The notes beneath the pieces are model-generated. The model saw only the letters and a list, made by a program, of their open reading frames with translations, was not told where the DNA came from and did not search any database. A stretch of DNA of 38,282 bases from an uncultured Flavobacteriales bacterium (GTDB taxonomy: Bacteria > Bacteroidota > Bacteroidia > Flavobacteriales > Crocinitomicaceae). Below are positions 22,133-30,286 of this stretch, one piece after another; position 1 is the first letter of the stretch, and each line of letters begins with the position of its first letter. The stretch is from positions 1 through 38,282 of the forward strand of contig CAMLLB010000040.1 in NCBI GenBank assembly GCA_946480815.1, written 5' to 3'. The translations under genes were made by a program, and so were the position numbers.

Positions 22133-24418
22133 TTATTGTTTTTGAACACGGAAAACAACATGCTGTCCGTCGACTAAACCAGTGACAAAATACACTCCTG
22201 AAACCTGGTTTGAAAAATCAAGATCTATTGCTGTTGCAGCAGATTTGGAAGAGTCAAATTGAACTTCTTTCCCCTGAATATCTACCACCTTTACAATTGA
22301 AAAATCAGCTCCGGAAGTAACACTTACAGTGAATTTACCGTTTGTCGGATTCGGATAGATCTCCAATCCGAATTCCTGTCCGCTTTCTGTAAGCCCCAGA
22401 CAAGCATCCACATGAATGGAGAATGTTGCTTCGCCATCACACCCATTTGCATCTGTATAGGAATAAGTGATCATATGGTCACCTGCACCCGCTGCTACCG
22501 GATCAAGGATCCCATTGTTTACTCCTGCTCCACTGTAAGTTCCACCGGCCGGAGTTCCCCCTGAAAGTGTCAATGAAGGATGATTCAAACACATGCTTGA
22601 AACAGGTGACATAAATCCAACCGTCGGAGCCATATTCACTGTAATGGTTGTAGAAGCATCATCCGAACAACCATTCGTATCCGTATAAATATAGCTTACC
22701 GTCTGAGTTCCTACCGTCGGGTCGAAATCACTTCCGCTTACTCCTGTTCCGCTATAAGTTCCTCCTGACGGACTTCCACCGGTCAAGGCCAACATTCCTG
22801 AGTTGCTGCAAACAGTTGAAATCGGACTTTGTGTAACCGTTGGAGCCGCATTCACTGTAATTGTGGTAGAGGCATTATTCGAACAACCGTTCGCATCTGT
22901 ATAAGTATAGGTTACAGTTTGAGTTCCTGACATCGGGTCAAAATCACTTCCGCTTACTCCTGTTCCGCTATAAGTTCCGCCTGCAGGACTTCCCCCGGTT
23001 AAGGCCAACGTTCCTGAATTGTCACATACTGCTGAAATGGCATTTTGCGAAACTGTTGGAGCTGTATTCACCGTAATTGTAGTAGACGCACTATTCGAAC
23101 AACCATTTGCATCAGTATATGTGTAAGTCACAGTCTGTGTTCCTGCCATCGGATCGAAACTACCTCCTGTAACTCCTGTTCCGGAATAAGTTCCACCTCC
23201 TGGTATTCCATTGATTAATGTGACTAATCCTGCATTATCACAAGCAGCCGCAATTGGTCCCTGGGAAACGATTGGGGCCGGATTTACTGTAATCGTGTAA
23301 TTGGAGTTAAAAGAACAGCCATAAGGATCGGTATAATCGTAAGTAACTGTTTGTGTTCCTGAAGCTGGATCAAAAATACCACCGGTAACTCCTGTTCCGC
23401 TGTAAGTTCCACCTGCCGGAGCACCTTGAACCAAAGTGTATGGACTTGCATTGTCACATAAAGCCGGTGCAGGTGTAAAAGTAATCGGGTTTGCAGGACA
23501 AACTACCGTAATAGAATAAGCCTGAAAACCTGAACATCCGCTTGCATCATTTACCGTAACGGTAAAATTAAACGTTCCGGTTGCAACCGGTGTTCCTGAA
23601 ACAGTTCCGTCGGAAGCCAAAGTTAATCCAGGAGGAAGTGCTCCCGCTGTAATTGCATAGTTCGGTGTGCCTAAAGCCCCGGTTTGAGTAAACGTGTTCG
23701 AATATGCTGTTCCTGCTGTCCCATTCGTTAAAGCGCCACCTGCAGGACTCAATGTAAACGCGGGGCAAACATATGGTGTGTAATCTACCTGATCAATCCC
23801 GATATAATCGGAGTTTGTTCCTGAAAGACCCGCACTGGTTACAAAGTAACGGAATGCTATACGACCGGAAGTCGGTGCAGGCAGGCCTGAAATAGTAACT
23901 GTGTACATTGTCCAGGTGGTTGGATAAACGCCCAATGTCAAGCTCGGGTTTACACTCATCAGTAAAGTAGTGTAATCACCAACAGTGGTTCCTGATCCGA
24001 CATTCGTACTTGCACCATTCGTACTCAAACGTACTTCCAGGCGATCTGCATAATTATCCGGACTTGGTTTACGCGTATAGAACGTGATCACGTCGCCATT
24101 TCTAAATATGCGATTCGGAGTCATAAGCCAGTTACTGATGGTTCCGGTATTTCCCGTATTGTTGTAGTTTGCTCCAATGTATGCATTTGTCGCCCCATTG
24201 TATGAATCAAATGGTCCTCCTGCAGAAGTAGCATTTCCCTGGAACCAGCCTGTAGAACCAACAGCCACACTGACATTAGAGGTTACCCAGCCACTTCCGG
24301 CAAGCGTAGTGATATCATTAAAACTTTCCGAAAAGGATTGTGCCTGTGACTTTGAACCAAGGCCGAAAGCCAATAAACCGCAAAGAGCAGTTGTTTTTAA
24401 AATGCTTGTTTTCATCAT
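22133..24418 (-). CDS. T9SS-secreted Ig-repeat surface protein, copy A
   Basis: A 761-residue exported protein. Signal peptide 1-26 (ending SQAQ); a choice-of-anchor J-type jelly roll at about 30-215 (NGDVITFYTRKPSPDNYADR and SGRIAFRYFVTSAG). An Ig/He_PIG domain follows at about 220-305 (AITAGALPPGLTL). Five tandem repeats of about 72 residues come next, each with GGTYSGTGV, a DP..GTQTVTY core and YTDANGCS, at about 306-670. A T9SS type A sorting domain closes it (EIYPNPTNGKFTVSV ... VSGVYFVTGLVDGQHVVFRVQKQ). Cell-surface or adhesive role likely. It follows a small coiled-coil gene by 7 bp. The pair is a duplicate of the pair at 25056-27696. Confidence 0.85.
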   Translation of the reverse strand: MMKTSILKTTALCGLLAFGLGSKSQAQSFSESFNDITTLAGSGWVTSNVSVAVGSTGWFQGNATSAGGPFDSYNGATNAYIGANYNNTGNTGTISNWLMTPNRIFRNGDVITFYTRKPSPDNYADRLEVRLSTNGASTNVGSGTTVGDYTTLLMSVNPSLTLGVYPTTWTMYTVTISGLPAPTSGRIAFRYFVTSAGLSGTNSDYIGIDQVDYTPYVCPAFTLSPAGGALTNGTAGTAYSNTFTQTGALGTPNYAITAGALPPGLTLASDGTVSGTPVATGTFNFTVTVNDASGCSGFQAYSITVVCPANPITFTPAPALCDNASPYTLVQGAPAGGTYSGTGVTGGIFDPASGTQTVTYDYTDPYGCSFNSNYTITVNPAPIVSQGPIAAACDNAGLVTLINGIPGGGTYSGTGVTGGSFDPMAGTQTVTYTYTDANGCSNSASTTITVNTAPTVSQNAISAVCDNSGTLALTGGSPAGGTYSGTGVSGSDFDPMSGTQTVTYTYTDANGCSNNASTTITVNAAPTVTQSPISTVCSNSGMLALTGGSPSGGTYSGTGVSGSDFDPTVGTQTVSYIYTDTNGCSDDASTTITVNMAPTVGFMSPVSSMCLNHPSLTLSGGTPAGGTYSGAGVNNGILDPVAAGAGDHMITYSYTDANGCDGEATFSIHVDACLGLTESGQEFGLEIYPNPTNGKFTVSVTSGADFSIVKVVDIQGKEVQFDSSKSAATAIDLDFSNQVSGVYFVTGLVDGQHVVFRVQKQ

Positions 24419-24425
24419 TCAGTGA

Positions 24426-24776
24426 TTAACGTGTTTGAGAATTCGTTACCAGATAACGTGTGATTTCCTCTTGCAACTGAGCTTTCAATTGCATATCCAT
24501 AGTTTTCTCCAATTCAGCAGAAAGCAATCTTCGGTATTCCTCTTTCAATACACGAAATTCCTCAGTCAACTTGTTCATTTGTGCTCTGGAAGAAGAAACG
24601 GCTTGATTGATCTCAAACTGTTTGGAATCTAATTTTGCTCTTTGAGCATTTAAGACCGGGTTTGCTGAAACAGCAACAGGTATTGGCTCTTTTAGAGTTT
24701 GAGTTTCGGTCTGTCCATAGCTGAATTGTGCTGTAAAACAGAAACAAAACCCTGCGAATAGTACTTTTATTTTCAT
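24426..24776 (-). CDS. Small exported coiled-coil protein, copy A
   Basis: A 116-residue protein with signal peptide (1-21, ending FSYGQ), a low-complexity linker (TLKEPIPVAVSANP) and a charged helical region from about residue 45 to the end (LDSKQFEINQAVSSSRAQMNKLTEEF then LKEEYRRLLSAELEK). The heptad pattern suggests a coiled coil. No known family is recognised. The stop is 7 bp before the T9SS Ig-repeat gene, and the same arrangement is repeated in the paralogous pair, so the two proteins probably work together (a periplasmic or surface partner is inferred). A TATTTTTG -7-like motif lies at 24800-24807 on the minus strand, without a -33 match. Confidence 0.75.
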   Translation of the reverse strand: MKIKVLFAGFCFCFTAQFSYGQTETQTLKEPIPVAVSANPVLNAQRAKLDSKQFEINQAVSSSRAQMNKLTEEFRVLKEEYRRLLSAELEKTMDMQLKAQLQEEITRYLVTNSQTR

Positions 24777-24867
24777 GAGTGTTTATGTTTAATTCCCTCA
24801 AAAATAGCTAACTATTATGCGCTTGGAAGGCTATCAAACCAAATCAGGGGTTTCCCCTTACTATCTC

Positions 24868-24900
24868 AATTACGAATTACGAATCCCTAATTACGAATTG
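24868..24900. repeat. Short AATTACG heptamer array
   Basis: AATTACGAATTACGAAT, a CCCT interruption, then AATTACGAATT. AATTACG is the reverse complement of a rotation of the ATTCGTA heptamer seen at 32097-32150. It lies in the 279-bp spacer between the two paralogous pairs; otherwise that spacer holds only a terminator. Confidence 0.6.
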
Positions 24901-24999
24901 AATTTCAGGGTGAAAGATGAAATTTGAAGTCTGCTTACAATGTTAAAAACATACAGAATTGATGCTGCACCTGCATGCGGTGCCTCACATAGCCACAAC

Positions 25000-25026
25000 A
25001 AAAAAGCCGCTCATTTCTGAGCGACT
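25000..25026 (-). terminator. Rho-independent terminator after the second T9SS Ig-repeat gene
   Basis: AGCCGCTCA (25005-25013) pairs with TGAGCGACT (25018-25026) with one mismatch; on the minus strand it is followed by TTTTTTG. 30 bp past the stop of the 25056 gene. Confidence 0.75.
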
Positions 25027-25055
25027 TCTTCTTATTTGATAATTGCGTAACCCAA

Positions 25056-27332
25056 TTATTGTTTTTGAATTCGGAAAGTGAAATGTTGGCCATCCACAAC
25101 TCCATTTACAAAGTAAAGTCCCGGTACCTGATTTGATAAATCAATATCTATTGTTGTAGCTGCAGATTTATATGATCCGAAAGGAATTTCTTTCCCCTGG
25201 ACATCAACTACATTCATGATAGAGAAATCAGTTCCTGAAGATACACTTGCAGTTAATTTACCATTTGTCGGATTCGGATAAACCTCCAATCCAAACTCCT
25301 GTCCGTTTTCCGTTAAGCCCAAACAATCACTTACATTGATAGTATATGTTGCCTGACCATCACATCCATTCCCATCCGTAAAGGAATAAGTAATGACATG
25401 ATTTCCGGTACCTGCAGTTGAAGGATCTAACATTCCTCCACTCACTCCCGTACCAGTATACGTTCCACCTGCCGGAGTTCCCCCTGAGAGTGTCAATGGA
25501 GGATGATTCAAACACATGCTTGAAACAGGTGACATAAATCCAACTGTCGGAGCAGTGTTTACCGTAATACTTGTTGATGCACCATTCGCACAACCATTTG
25601 AATCTACATAAGTATATGTTACGATTTGAGTTCCAACCGTCGGATCGAAATCACTTCCGGTTACTCCTGTTCCGCTGTAAGTTCCTCCTACAGGACTTCC
25701 ACCGGTCAAGGCCAACATTCCTGAGTTGCTGCAAACAGCTGAAATTGGACTTTGTGTAACCGTTGGGGCCACATTCACTGTAATTGTAGTAGAGGCATTA
25801 TTCGAACAACCGTTCGCATCTGTATAAGTATAGGTTACAGTTTGAGTTCCTGACATCGGGTCAAAATCACTTCCGCTTACTCCTGTTCCGCTGTAAGTTC
25901 CTCCTGCCGGACTTCCACCTGTCAAGGCCAGCGTTCCAGAATTGTTGCATACTGCTGAAATAGCACTTTGCGAAACCGTTGGAGCTGTATTCACTGTAAT
26001 TGTAGTAGACGCACTATTCGAACAACCATTCGCATCGGTATAAGTATAGGTTACAGTTTGTGTTCCTGCCATCGGATCGAAACTACCTCCGGTTACTCCG
26101 GTTCCGGAATAAGTTCCACCTCCCGGCATTCCATTGATTAATGTAACCATCCCCGCATTATCACAAGCATCCGGAATTGGTCCCTGGGAAACGATTGGGG
26201 CCGGGTTTACTGTAATCGTGTAATTCGAATTATAGGAACAACCGTAAGCATTTGTGTAATCATAGGTAATCGTTTGTGTTCCTGATGCGGGATTGAATTG
26301 CCCGGAAGAAACTCCTGTTCCGCTGTAAGTTCCACCTGCCGGAGCACCTTGAACCAAAGTGTATGGACTTGCATTGTCACATAAAGCCGGTGCAGTTGTA
26401 AAAGTAATCGGGTTTGCAGGACAAACAATCGTAATGGAATAAGCCTGAGAGCCTGAACATCCACTGGCATCATTTACAGTTGTTGTAAAATTGAACGTCC
26501 CTGTTGCAGTCGGTGTTCCGGAAATTGCTCCATTAGAAGCCAAAGTTAATCCCGGAGGAAGTGCTCCGGCCGTTACTGCAAAGTTCGGCGCTCCCAATGC
26601 ACCCGTTTGCGACAATGATTGAGAATAAGCGCTTCCGGCTGTTCCCCCGGACAATGATCCCGGAGATATCGTAAACGCCGGACAAACATATGGTGTGTAA
26701 TCTACCTGATCAATCCCGATGTAATCGGAATTTGTTCCTGAAAGGCCCGCACTGGTTACAAAGTAACGGAATGCTATACGACCGGAAGTCGGTGCAGCCA
26801 GGCCTGAAATAGTAACCGTATACATTGTCCAGGTGGTTGGATAAACACCCAATGTCAAGCTCGGATTGATACTCAATAATAACGTCGTGTAATCACCAAC
26901 GGTGGTTCCTGATCCGACACTCGTACTTGCACCATTCGTACTCAAACGTACTTCCAGGCGATCTGCATAATTATCCGGACTTGGTTTACGCGTATAGAAC
27001 GTGATCACGTCGCCATTTCTAAATATGCGATTCGGAGTCATAAGCCAGTTACTGATGGTTCCGGTATTTCCCGTATTGTTGTAGTTTGCTCCAATGTATG
27101 CATTTGTTGCTCCATTATACGAATCAAATGGCCCTCCGCCAGATACACTCGTTCCCTGGAACCAGTTTGTGGAACCAACAGCCACACTGGCATTGGTCAT
27201 CACCCAACCGCTACCGGCAAGCGTTGTAATGTCATTAAAGCTTTCGGAAAAGGCCTGAGCGTGCGCTTTTGGATTAAGTCCAAAGGCAAATAAGCTGCAA
27301 AGAGCAGCTAGTTTTAAATGAATTGTTTTCAT
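25056..27332 (-). CDS. T9SS-secreted Ig-repeat surface protein, copy B
   Basis: A 758-residue paralog of the 22133 gene with the same order of domains: signal peptide (ending AHAQ), choice-of-anchor J-type jelly roll (about 30-215), Ig/He_PIG domain, five Gly-Thr-Tyr-Ser-Gly repeats, and a T9SS type A domain (EVYPNPTNGKLTASV ... VPGLYFVNGVVDGQHFTFRIQKQ). Copies A and B share a 187-bp tract with no differences (26921-27107 against 24004-24190), while signal peptide and sorting domain regions differ more. This indicates gene conversion or a domain-wise mosaic history. The start lies 10 bp after the second coiled-coil gene. Confidence 0.85.
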   Translation of the reverse strand: MKTIHLKLAALCSLFAFGLNPKAHAQAFSESFNDITTLAGSGWVMTNASVAVGSTNWFQGTSVSGGGPFDSYNGATNAYIGANYNNTGNTGTISNWLMTPNRIFRNGDVITFYTRKPSPDNYADRLEVRLSTNGASTSVGSGTTVGDYTTLLLSINPSLTLGVYPTTWTMYTVTISGLAAPTSGRIAFRYFVTSAGLSGTNSDYIGIDQVDYTPYVCPAFTISPGSLSGGTAGSAYSQSLSQTGALGAPNFAVTAGALPPGLTLASNGAISGTPTATGTFNFTTTVNDASGCSGSQAYSITIVCPANPITFTTAPALCDNASPYTLVQGAPAGGTYSGTGVSSGQFNPASGTQTITYDYTNAYGCSYNSNYTITVNPAPIVSQGPIPDACDNAGMVTLINGMPGGGTYSGTGVTGGSFDPMAGTQTVTYTYTDANGCSNSASTTITVNTAPTVSQSAISAVCNNSGTLALTGGSPAGGTYSGTGVSGSDFDPMSGTQTVTYTYTDANGCSNNASTTITVNVAPTVTQSPISAVCSNSGMLALTGGSPVGGTYSGTGVTGSDFDPTVGTQIVTYTYVDSNGCANGASTSITVNTAPTVGFMSPVSSMCLNHPPLTLSGGTPAGGTYTGTGVSGGMLDPSTAGTGNHVITYSFTDGNGCDGQATYTINVSDCLGLTENGQEFGLEVYPNPTNGKLTASVSSGTDFSIMNVVDVQGKEIPFGSYKSAATTIDIDLSNQVPGLYFVNGVVDGQHFTFRIQKQ

Positions 27333-27342
27333 AAGTTCGTGA

Positions 27343-27696
27343 TTAGCGGGTTTGTGAATTTGTCGTTTCTGAATAACGTGTCATCTCTTCCTGCAACTGA
27401 GTTCTCAATTGCGCATCTGTAGTTTTCTCCAATTCAGCTGAAAGCAATCTTCGGTATTCCTCCTTCAATACACGAAATTCCTCAGTCAACTTGTTCATTT
27501 GTGCTCTGGAAGAAGAAACGGCTTGATTGATCTCAAATTGCTTTGAGTCCAATTTTGCTCTTTGAGCATTTAAGACCGGGTTTGATGAAACAACAATAGG
27601 TGTTGGCTCCTTTAACGCTTGAGTTTCGGTCTGTCCATAGCTAAAATGGGCTACAGAACAGAGACAAAGTCCTGTGAATAGTAACTTTATTTTCAT
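27343..27696 (-). CDS. Small exported coiled-coil protein, copy B
   Basis: A 117-residue paralog of the 24426 gene, over 80% alike. Signal peptide (MKIKLLFTGLCLCSVAHFSYGQ), linker (ALKEPTPIVVSSNP), then the nearly identical helical stretch with LDSKQFEINQAVSSSRAQ and LKEEYRRLLSAELEK. The start at 27696 is chosen over an upstream in-frame ATG (27729) because it gives a compact signal peptide identical in length to copy A. First gene of the duplicated pair, 10 bp upstream of copy B of the surface protein. Confidence 0.75.
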   Translation of the reverse strand: MKIKLLFTGLCLCSVAHFSYGQTETQALKEPTPIVVSSNPVLNAQRAKLDSKQFEINQAVSSSRAQMNKLTEEFRVLKEEYRRLLSAELEKTTDAQLRTQLQEEMTRYSETTNSQTR

Positions 27697-27843
27697 AAGT
27701 AATAGTATTTGTATTCGGCGAAAATACAAAGAATGTCAGGCTGTTACAAAAAAACGTATCGACAAATGAGTAGACTATACTTCTGAATTACCCAATTCAA
27801 TGGTTGAGCAAATATTTAACACAACGTTAATAAAATACTAAAT

Positions 27844-29157
27844 TTATAGTACAAACTTTCCGTATAGGTCGTAATGATCGGCAGAGGTAATTTCAACCAA
27901 TGCAAAATCTCCGATACTTACATATCCTTCCGATTTTTTTACAAGCACCTCATTATCAACCTCCGGTGAATCGAACTCTGTACGACCAATGAAATAATCG
28001 CCTTCGATGCGATCAAACAGGACTTTAAATGTCTTACCGATCTTTTCCTGGTTCAATTTATAGCTAATTCCTGATTGTAATTCCATGATCTCATCCGCAC
28101 GCTGACGTTTTACTTCATCAGGTACATCGTCTTCCAGGGAATAAGCATGTGTATTTTCCTCATGAGAATAAGTGAAAATCCCCAAACGGTCAAAACGCAT
28201 ACGTTCAACGAACTCGTACATTTCCTCGAAGTCCTCTTCGGTTTCTCCGGGGTAACCTGCAATCAGTGTCGTACGAATAGCAACTCCCGGAACTTTCTCC
28301 CGAATAGTATTCACCAGGGCTTCCGTTTTCTCACGGGTAATTCCACGACGCATCGATTGAAGGATCTTGGTTGAACCGTGCTGCAAAGGCATATCCAGGT
28401 ACAAACATACGTTCGGATGTTTTACCATTGCATCCAGTACATCCATCGGGAAACCTGCAGGAAACGCATAGTGCAAACGAATCCATTCGATGCCTTCAAC
28501 GGCAGCCAGTTGATCCAGTAACTCTGCCAGATTTCGCTTTTTGTAAATATCCAGCCCGTAGTATGTCAGATCCTGCGCGATCAGTAAAATTTCTTTCACA
28601 CCTTGTGCTGCCAGACTTTTAGCTGATGCAACCAACTGATCCATCGGAGTTGAAACATGTTTCCCCCTCATTAGAGGGATCGCACAAAAGGAACACGGTC
28701 TGTCACAACCTTCTGCTATTTTGAAATACGCATAATGGGAAGGTGTCGTTAGTAAACGTTCTCCAACCAATTCATGCTTATAGTCTGCTTTTAATGTTTT
28801 GAGCAAGCGCGGCAATTCTCGTGTCCCGAAAAACGCATCTACTTCAGGAATTTCCTGTTCCAGATCGTCTTTATAACGCTGAGCAAGGCAACCGGTCACA
28901 TAGACCTTGTCTACCAAACCTTCTTTTTTTGCATCCGCATATCTGAGGATGGTCTCGATTGATTCCTGCTTTGCATTGTCAATAAACCCACACGTATTGA
29001 TAATTACAATCTCGGAATCATCTTGTTTGGCTTCATGCTCCACTTCAAATTTGTTGGCTGCTAACTGTGCCATCATAACCTCAGAGTCAAAGGTATTCTT
29101 TGCACAACCAAGTGTTATGACATTTACTTTATTCTTACGAAGTGTTTTTGTTTTCAT
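27844..29157 (-). CDS. rimO: Ribosomal protein S12 methylthiotransferase RimO
   Basis: A 437-residue radical-SAM enzyme that methylthiolates Asp of ribosomal protein S12. The N-terminal UPF0004 domain has the three cluster cysteines in NVITLGCAKNTFDSE, IINTCGF and VTGCLAQRY. The radical-SAM motif is EGCDRPCSFCAIP (C-x3-C-x2-C), with LIAGYPGETEEDFEEM downstream. A C-terminal TRAM domain ends the protein (KVLFDRIEGDYFIGRTEFDSPEVD). LGCAKNTFDSE distinguishes RimO from MiaB. The chosen start (MKTKTLRK) removes eight extra codons. A TATCTTTG motif lies 22-29 bp upstream. Confidence 0.95.
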   Translation of the reverse strand: MKTKTLRKNKVNVITLGCAKNTFDSEVMMAQLAANKFEVEHEAKQDDSEIVIINTCGFIDNAKQESIETILRYADAKKEGLVDKVYVTGCLAQRYKDDLEQEIPEVDAFFGTRELPRLLKTLKADYKHELVGERLLTTPSHYAYFKIAEGCDRPCSFCAIPLMRGKHVSTPMDQLVASAKSLAAQGVKEILLIAQDLTYYGLDIYKKRNLAELLDQLAAVEGIEWIRLHYAFPAGFPMDVLDAMVKHPNVCLYLDMPLQHGSTKILQSMRRGITREKTEALVNTIREKVPGVAIRTTLIAGYPGETEEDFEEMYEFVERMRFDRLGIFTYSHEENTHAYSLEDDVPDEVKRQRADEIMELQSGISYKLNQEKIGKTFKVLFDRIEGDYFIGRTEFDSPEVDNEVLVKKSEGYVSIGDFALVEITSADHYDLYGKFVL

Positions 29158-29178
29158 GAAATCAACCAAAATGGGGCA

Positions 29179-29186
29179 CAAAGATA
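29179..29186 (-). promoter_or_regulatory. Candidate -7 element (TATCTTTG) upstream of rimO
   Basis: TATCTTTG on the minus strand, a full match to TAnnTTTG, 22 bp from the rimO start codon. No TTG at 17-23 bp further upstream. Confidence 0.4.
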
Positions 29187-29250
29187 CACTAAATTCTTTG
29201 AAGTTTGGGAAGTGCAGAAATCCAAGTAAAAAAGAGGTTAGAAATTTCCC

Positions 29251-29354
29251 TGACGTAATATTGCGATATTACACCAGAACACAATAATTTGATTTTCAAT
29301 ATGTTGCATTTTGATAAAATAATAAGTGACGTAATATTGCGTTATTACGTCACT
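29251..29354. repeat. Direct 22-bp repeat and strong hairpin between rimO and lgt
   Basis: TGACGTAATATTGCG[A/T]TATTAC occurs at 29251-29272 and 29327-29348 with one mismatch. The right copy is extended to a 12-bp perfect hairpin, AGTGACGTAATA/TATTACGTCACT (29325-29354) with loop TTGCGT. That hairpin is 19 bp past the lgt stop and serves as its terminator. The left copy folds as a smaller GTAATAT/ATATTAC hairpin. Confidence 0.75.
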
Positions 29355-29372
29355 TAATTACTCTTTTATATT

Positions 29373-30254
29373 TTACGGAAGTGGTGTTGCAACCGCTTCG
29401 TCAAATTTCGCTTGTTCTTTTTCAGGAACTTTCCGGAAAGTCAAATACAATCCGATCAAAATGAACGGGATACTTAATAATTGCCCGGTATTCAATGCCC
29501 AGGAATCATCGCGGTCCGTTTGCCCGACTTTCACGAACTCAATAACAAAACGCGCAGTCCAGATCAAAATCATGAACATTCCAAACAGCCTTCCCGGAAT
29601 TGCCTTCGCTTTGGTTTTCCAATACATTCTCATTAATACGATAAATGAGAACAGGTAAGTAATGGATTCATACAATTGTGCCGGGTGGCGTGGAACAACC
29701 TTTCCATCTACCAAATATTCCGGTCCTGCATTGAAGAAATTGAATCCCCAGGGAAGGTTTGTCGGAACTCCAATAATTTCATGGTTTACCAGGTTTCCCA
29801 AACGGATAAAACATCCCGCAATGGCAATCGGAGCAACAATACGATCCAAAATCCATAACATCGGTCGATGAGATACTTTTTTGGAGTACACATACAACAT
29901 GACCAGGATCACAATAGCAGCACCGTGACTGGCCAAACCACCTTCCCAAACTTTAAAAATCGACATGGGATGATCAAAATATCCTTCTTCAAATTGCCCC
30001 TTGGCATTAAATCCGTCGTGATAAGGCCCGTAGAAAAACACATGTCCCAAACGTGCACCGATGATGGTTGCAGGAACCACATACAGCAATAACTTGTCCA
30101 GGTATTTTTCTGAAATGCCCTCGGATTTGAACATTCTTTTGATAACATAATATCCGAAGATCATTCCTCCTACGAACAACAATCCGTATAAGTTCGGGGT
30201 AGACCATCCATCCACTAATTGTGAATCTACCTTCCAGTCAATTGCTAATTCCAC
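29373..30254 (-). CDS. lgt: Prolipoprotein diacylglyceryl transferase
   Basis: A 293-residue inner-membrane enzyme that transfers diacylglycerol from phosphatidylglycerol to the lipobox Cys of prolipoproteins, needed for the DUF4374-type lipoprotein here. Signature IRLGNLVNHEIIGVPTNLP corresponds to the Lgt G-R-x-G-N-F-x-N-x-E-x-x-G motif. VVPRHPAQLYESI is the second conserved motif. Seven or so membrane segments are visible, e.g. LYGLLFVGGMIFGYYVI and AAIVILVMLYVYSK. Normal length. Upstream of rimO on the same strand, separated by the hairpin. Start at MELAIDWKVDS is supported by the position of the first helix. Confidence 0.96.
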   Translation of the reverse strand: MELAIDWKVDSQLVDGWSTPNLYGLLFVGGMIFGYYVIKRMFKSEGISEKYLDKLLLYVVPATIIGARLGHVFFYGPYHDGFNAKGQFEEGYFDHPMSIFKVWEGGLASHGAAIVILVMLYVYSKKVSHRPMLWILDRIVAPIAIAGCFIRLGNLVNHEIIGVPTNLPWGFNFFNAGPEYLVDGKVVPRHPAQLYESITYLFSFIVLMRMYWKTKAKAIPGRLFGMFMILIWTARFVIEFVKVGQTDRDDSWALNTGQLLSIPFILIGLYLTFRKVPEKEQAKFDEAVATPLP

Positions 30255-30286
30255 GTGTTTGATTTTGTTGGTCGAAGATAATTGTT

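Noticed and set aside
20632..27332. Secreted-protein cluster as a horizontally acquired island
   Set aside because: Codon use and base composition look like the neighbours, and no integrase or tRNA border encloses it; duplication in place explains it better.
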